From Sabellastarte sp. h YS-2021 (Eukaryota > Annelida > Polychaeta > Sabellida > Sabellidae): a DNA stretch of 64,000 nt. Shown here piece by piece: positions 62,172-64,000 of this stretch; the first letter of the stretch is position 1; every line of letters begins with the position of its first letter. The stretch spans positions 33,273,596 to 33,337,595 of the forward strand of contig OZ024935.1 in the NCBI GenBank assembly GCA_964017235.1, written 5' to 3'. The position numbers were made by a program, and so were the translations under genes. The notes under the pieces were generated by a model. The model had not been told where the DNA came from. It worked only from the letters and a program-made list of their open reading frames with translations, and searched no databases.

Positions 62172-62730
62172 AAGCAGAGAACAATAATCATTAGCCTGAG
62201 ACATAGCAGGGGTCAGCGCAACAGAGAGATACCGGGAAAAGCAGAAATTAGGATGGATATGTTTGTGCAAAGATATAGATTTTGAGCTTCTTTCTGAAAG
62301 AGTAGAGAGAAGTGGCTGAACGTACATCATTGGGCAAATCATTCCAAATCTTTGGAGCACCATAAGCAAAGCTGAGGCTAAAATGCTTAGTAGACATATA
62401 CTGAAGTGGCCAAGTGTGGGACCTCAAGGAACACATCATTAGCTTGGCTTTTACAAGTGTTATAAACACGATGTCTAGATTTAAGGAAAGGTACAAAGTA
62501 CTTTTGGATAACCACTATGTAGGAACTTGTACACCATAAAAGCAGTCTTGGAATGGTGTTCAATTGGCAAACCAATGGAGAGTTTTTCTGACAGGAGTGA
62601 TGTGTGAGTACTTAGTGGTGTTGGTAACTATTTTAGCCATACTATTTTGAACACATTGAAGCTTACAAAGATCAAGAGCTGTGAGACTCCTAAACAAGGA
62701 GTTACAGTAGTCAAGTCAACTCCCAACCAA
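62172..62730 (-). pseudogene. CR1/L2 LINE fragment (3' part of RT ORF)
   Basis: On the minus strand GAPKIWNDLPNDVRSATSLY and SFRKKLKIYIFAQTYP mark the LINE C-terminus, with upstream pieces in other frames to about 62,730. Its 3' end is displaced to 60,478-60,552 by the E2 insertion. Several frameshifts; old. Confidence 0.82.
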
Positions 62731-63825
62731 AGCATATTGGTTTGATATATGAGGTAATAAATTCAAAATGTAATTTATTCAAAAATTTAATTACCCCTGT
62801 CAATTTTTAGATTTGAACAAATATGAGCAGCTACAGGTCTACAGCTATATACTGATATCTGGTGGTCAATCTCTTATAATTTTGAAAGATATTACTGCAC
62901 ACAGTAGTAGTATCATATGTATGCTATGTTTACAAAACTTCAAATTATGATGACTCCTTTTTGACCTGACCTGTTAAAAGCAGCATACTTGTATTTACTG
63001 TGTGCAAATTAGAGGGGCCTGTGATGGTATCTCAGCAGTTTTTTGCTTTCTTTATAGGATTTATTGTAACTTAAAATCCCCCAGCTTTAGAGATTAAATA
63101 ACATCTGGACAGGAAGTTAAGGAACATATATATATACAGTTACTGGAAATATTTATTGGAAAAATTAATTTATTTTAGACATCAAGACATAAAATAGCTA
63201 TCAGGTTGTGAGATTCTTTACAGTTTGCATCAAGGTTTTCAACCTGAATTGCCCAAGATATCTAATGTTAACTAGAACAATGTTTTTGTTAACAAAAACT
63301 AAGAGTCCCAAAAAGATTAAATGCAATATAATATATAGTAGAAAAAGGTTTTTGAAAATAAAAACATGCAGCGCTGAGAGAAGAAGTGAAAGTTATACAA
63401 GACATTGTGGAAGTTTATGCATTAACATGAAAGAAAAATTTAAGCTTTATTTTGTTTTCTATGGTCATAAATTGTGAAAAGTTAATTGACTAAATGCTCA
63501 GGCTCAGAATGCATAAAGCATCAATACTTATAATAGGTTTAAAGTTACACCATAAAACTACTTAATTAAAGAGAAACAGTGCTTTATAGATGCCATATAT
63601 CTATTTATATTTTAGAAAAAGTTGTAGTAAAATTTGAGCCTTTAGAAAGGCAAGAAGTTTATGACACAATGCTCTGAACACATCTATCCCAATGACTAAA
63701 TAAAAGGTCAATGTTCCCACAAGCCTATTTATATCTTATGAATAATGCTCATTTCTATTTATATACAATGGCCAGTCTTTGATGAGTCCCCAGAAAATTA
63801 GTCCACTGGGTATATGCTGATAAGG
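62731..63825. other. AT-rich stretch, nothing recognised
   Basis: A plus-strand open frame at 63,208-63,477 is compositionally AT-driven with no motif. A short (TA)n lies near 63,128. Confidence 0.45.
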
Positions 63826-63935
63826 ATATAAAGGGAAAAGGGGGCATCTGGGTAATTGATGCCATGTGAGGGCATGGCTTCATACAAACATATTGGTGCC
63901 TGCAGGATATATTACACCATCATAATCACCTGAAT
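63826..63935 (-). mobile_element. Penelope-like element 3' end, second copy
   Basis: Aligns by eye with 14,805-14,885: AAGGGAAAAGRGGGGCAYMTGGGTAA, GCCATGTGAGGGCAT and CTTCATACAAACATATTGGTGCCTGCAGG, which includes the last codons (PAG-NMFV, stop). The sequence further right (to 64,000) is not coding and may be untranslated PLE or flank. Confidence 0.65.
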
Positions 63936-64000
63936 TACTATGTGACCTCACTAGTAACTAGGTTACCTATGACCTCATTCATCAAGGCTGTATTTAAATC

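Noticed and set aside
63208-63477. Plus-strand 89-residue frame
   Set aside because: Lys/Ile/Phe-rich, driven by AT content. No motif or splice context.
63770-63830. GATGAGTCC...GAAA text resembling a hammerhead ribozyme, expected in Penelope elements
   Set aside because: The core lacks CUGANGA, and the flanking GTCC motifs are direct, not inverted, so stem II cannot form.

Overview
This is AT-rich eukaryotic nuclear DNA dominated by mobile elements, with one intron-rich host gene on the minus strand. The mixture points to a marine invertebrate, most likely a lophotrochozoan and perhaps a bivalve or other mollusc. It holds DIRS and Penelope-like retroelements, a CR1/L2-type LINE whose ORF starts with a 2A-like motif, array-bearing elements that recall the molluscan 'pearl'/Helentron-associated repeats, tRNA- and 5S-derived SINE pieces, and a KY/hillarin-type gene. 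The species cannot be fixed from the sequence alone.

Layout. 1-~6,420: a Ty3/Gypsy LTR retrotransposon, cut on the left by the window, with long open gag and pol frames and a probable 3' LTR. ~7,940-19,430: a minus-strand DIRS element split by three later insertions whose edges are visible: a Penelope-like element with GIY-YIG nuclease (14,805-16,577; 14-bp target duplication), a plus-strand CR1/L2 LINE with a 2A-like motif (10,383-13,870; 8-bp duplication) and a 596-bp MITE (9,440-10,035; GTAC duplication). 19,715-27,230: array-bearing repeats and DIRS debris.

27,338-58,633 (minus): eleven exons with GT-AG borders and matching phases, giving 679 codons of a KY/hillarin-like protein (three to four Ig-like KY domains plus a helical C-terminal tail). 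The 5' end of the gene, where a transglutaminase-like core would be expected, was not found. Its introns hold a second DIRS copy, SINEs, a 5S rRNA-like stretch, small MITEs, a KRBA2/Ginger-like DNA transposon with palindrome-studded terminal inverted repeats (44,085-46,935), and the largest array element (51,503-56,452). 58,634-64,000: a pogo-like MITE next to the first visible exon, further arrays, a broken L2 fragment and a Penelope tail.

The most unusual feature is that about a dozen tandem arrays, belonging to several sequence families with little mutual similarity, all use monomers of about 146-163 bp. They sit in elements that carry subterminal hairpins, and one array has a six-monomer, ~930-bp higher-order repeat. 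Coordinates and homologies come from reading the sequence; no alignment or database search was run.
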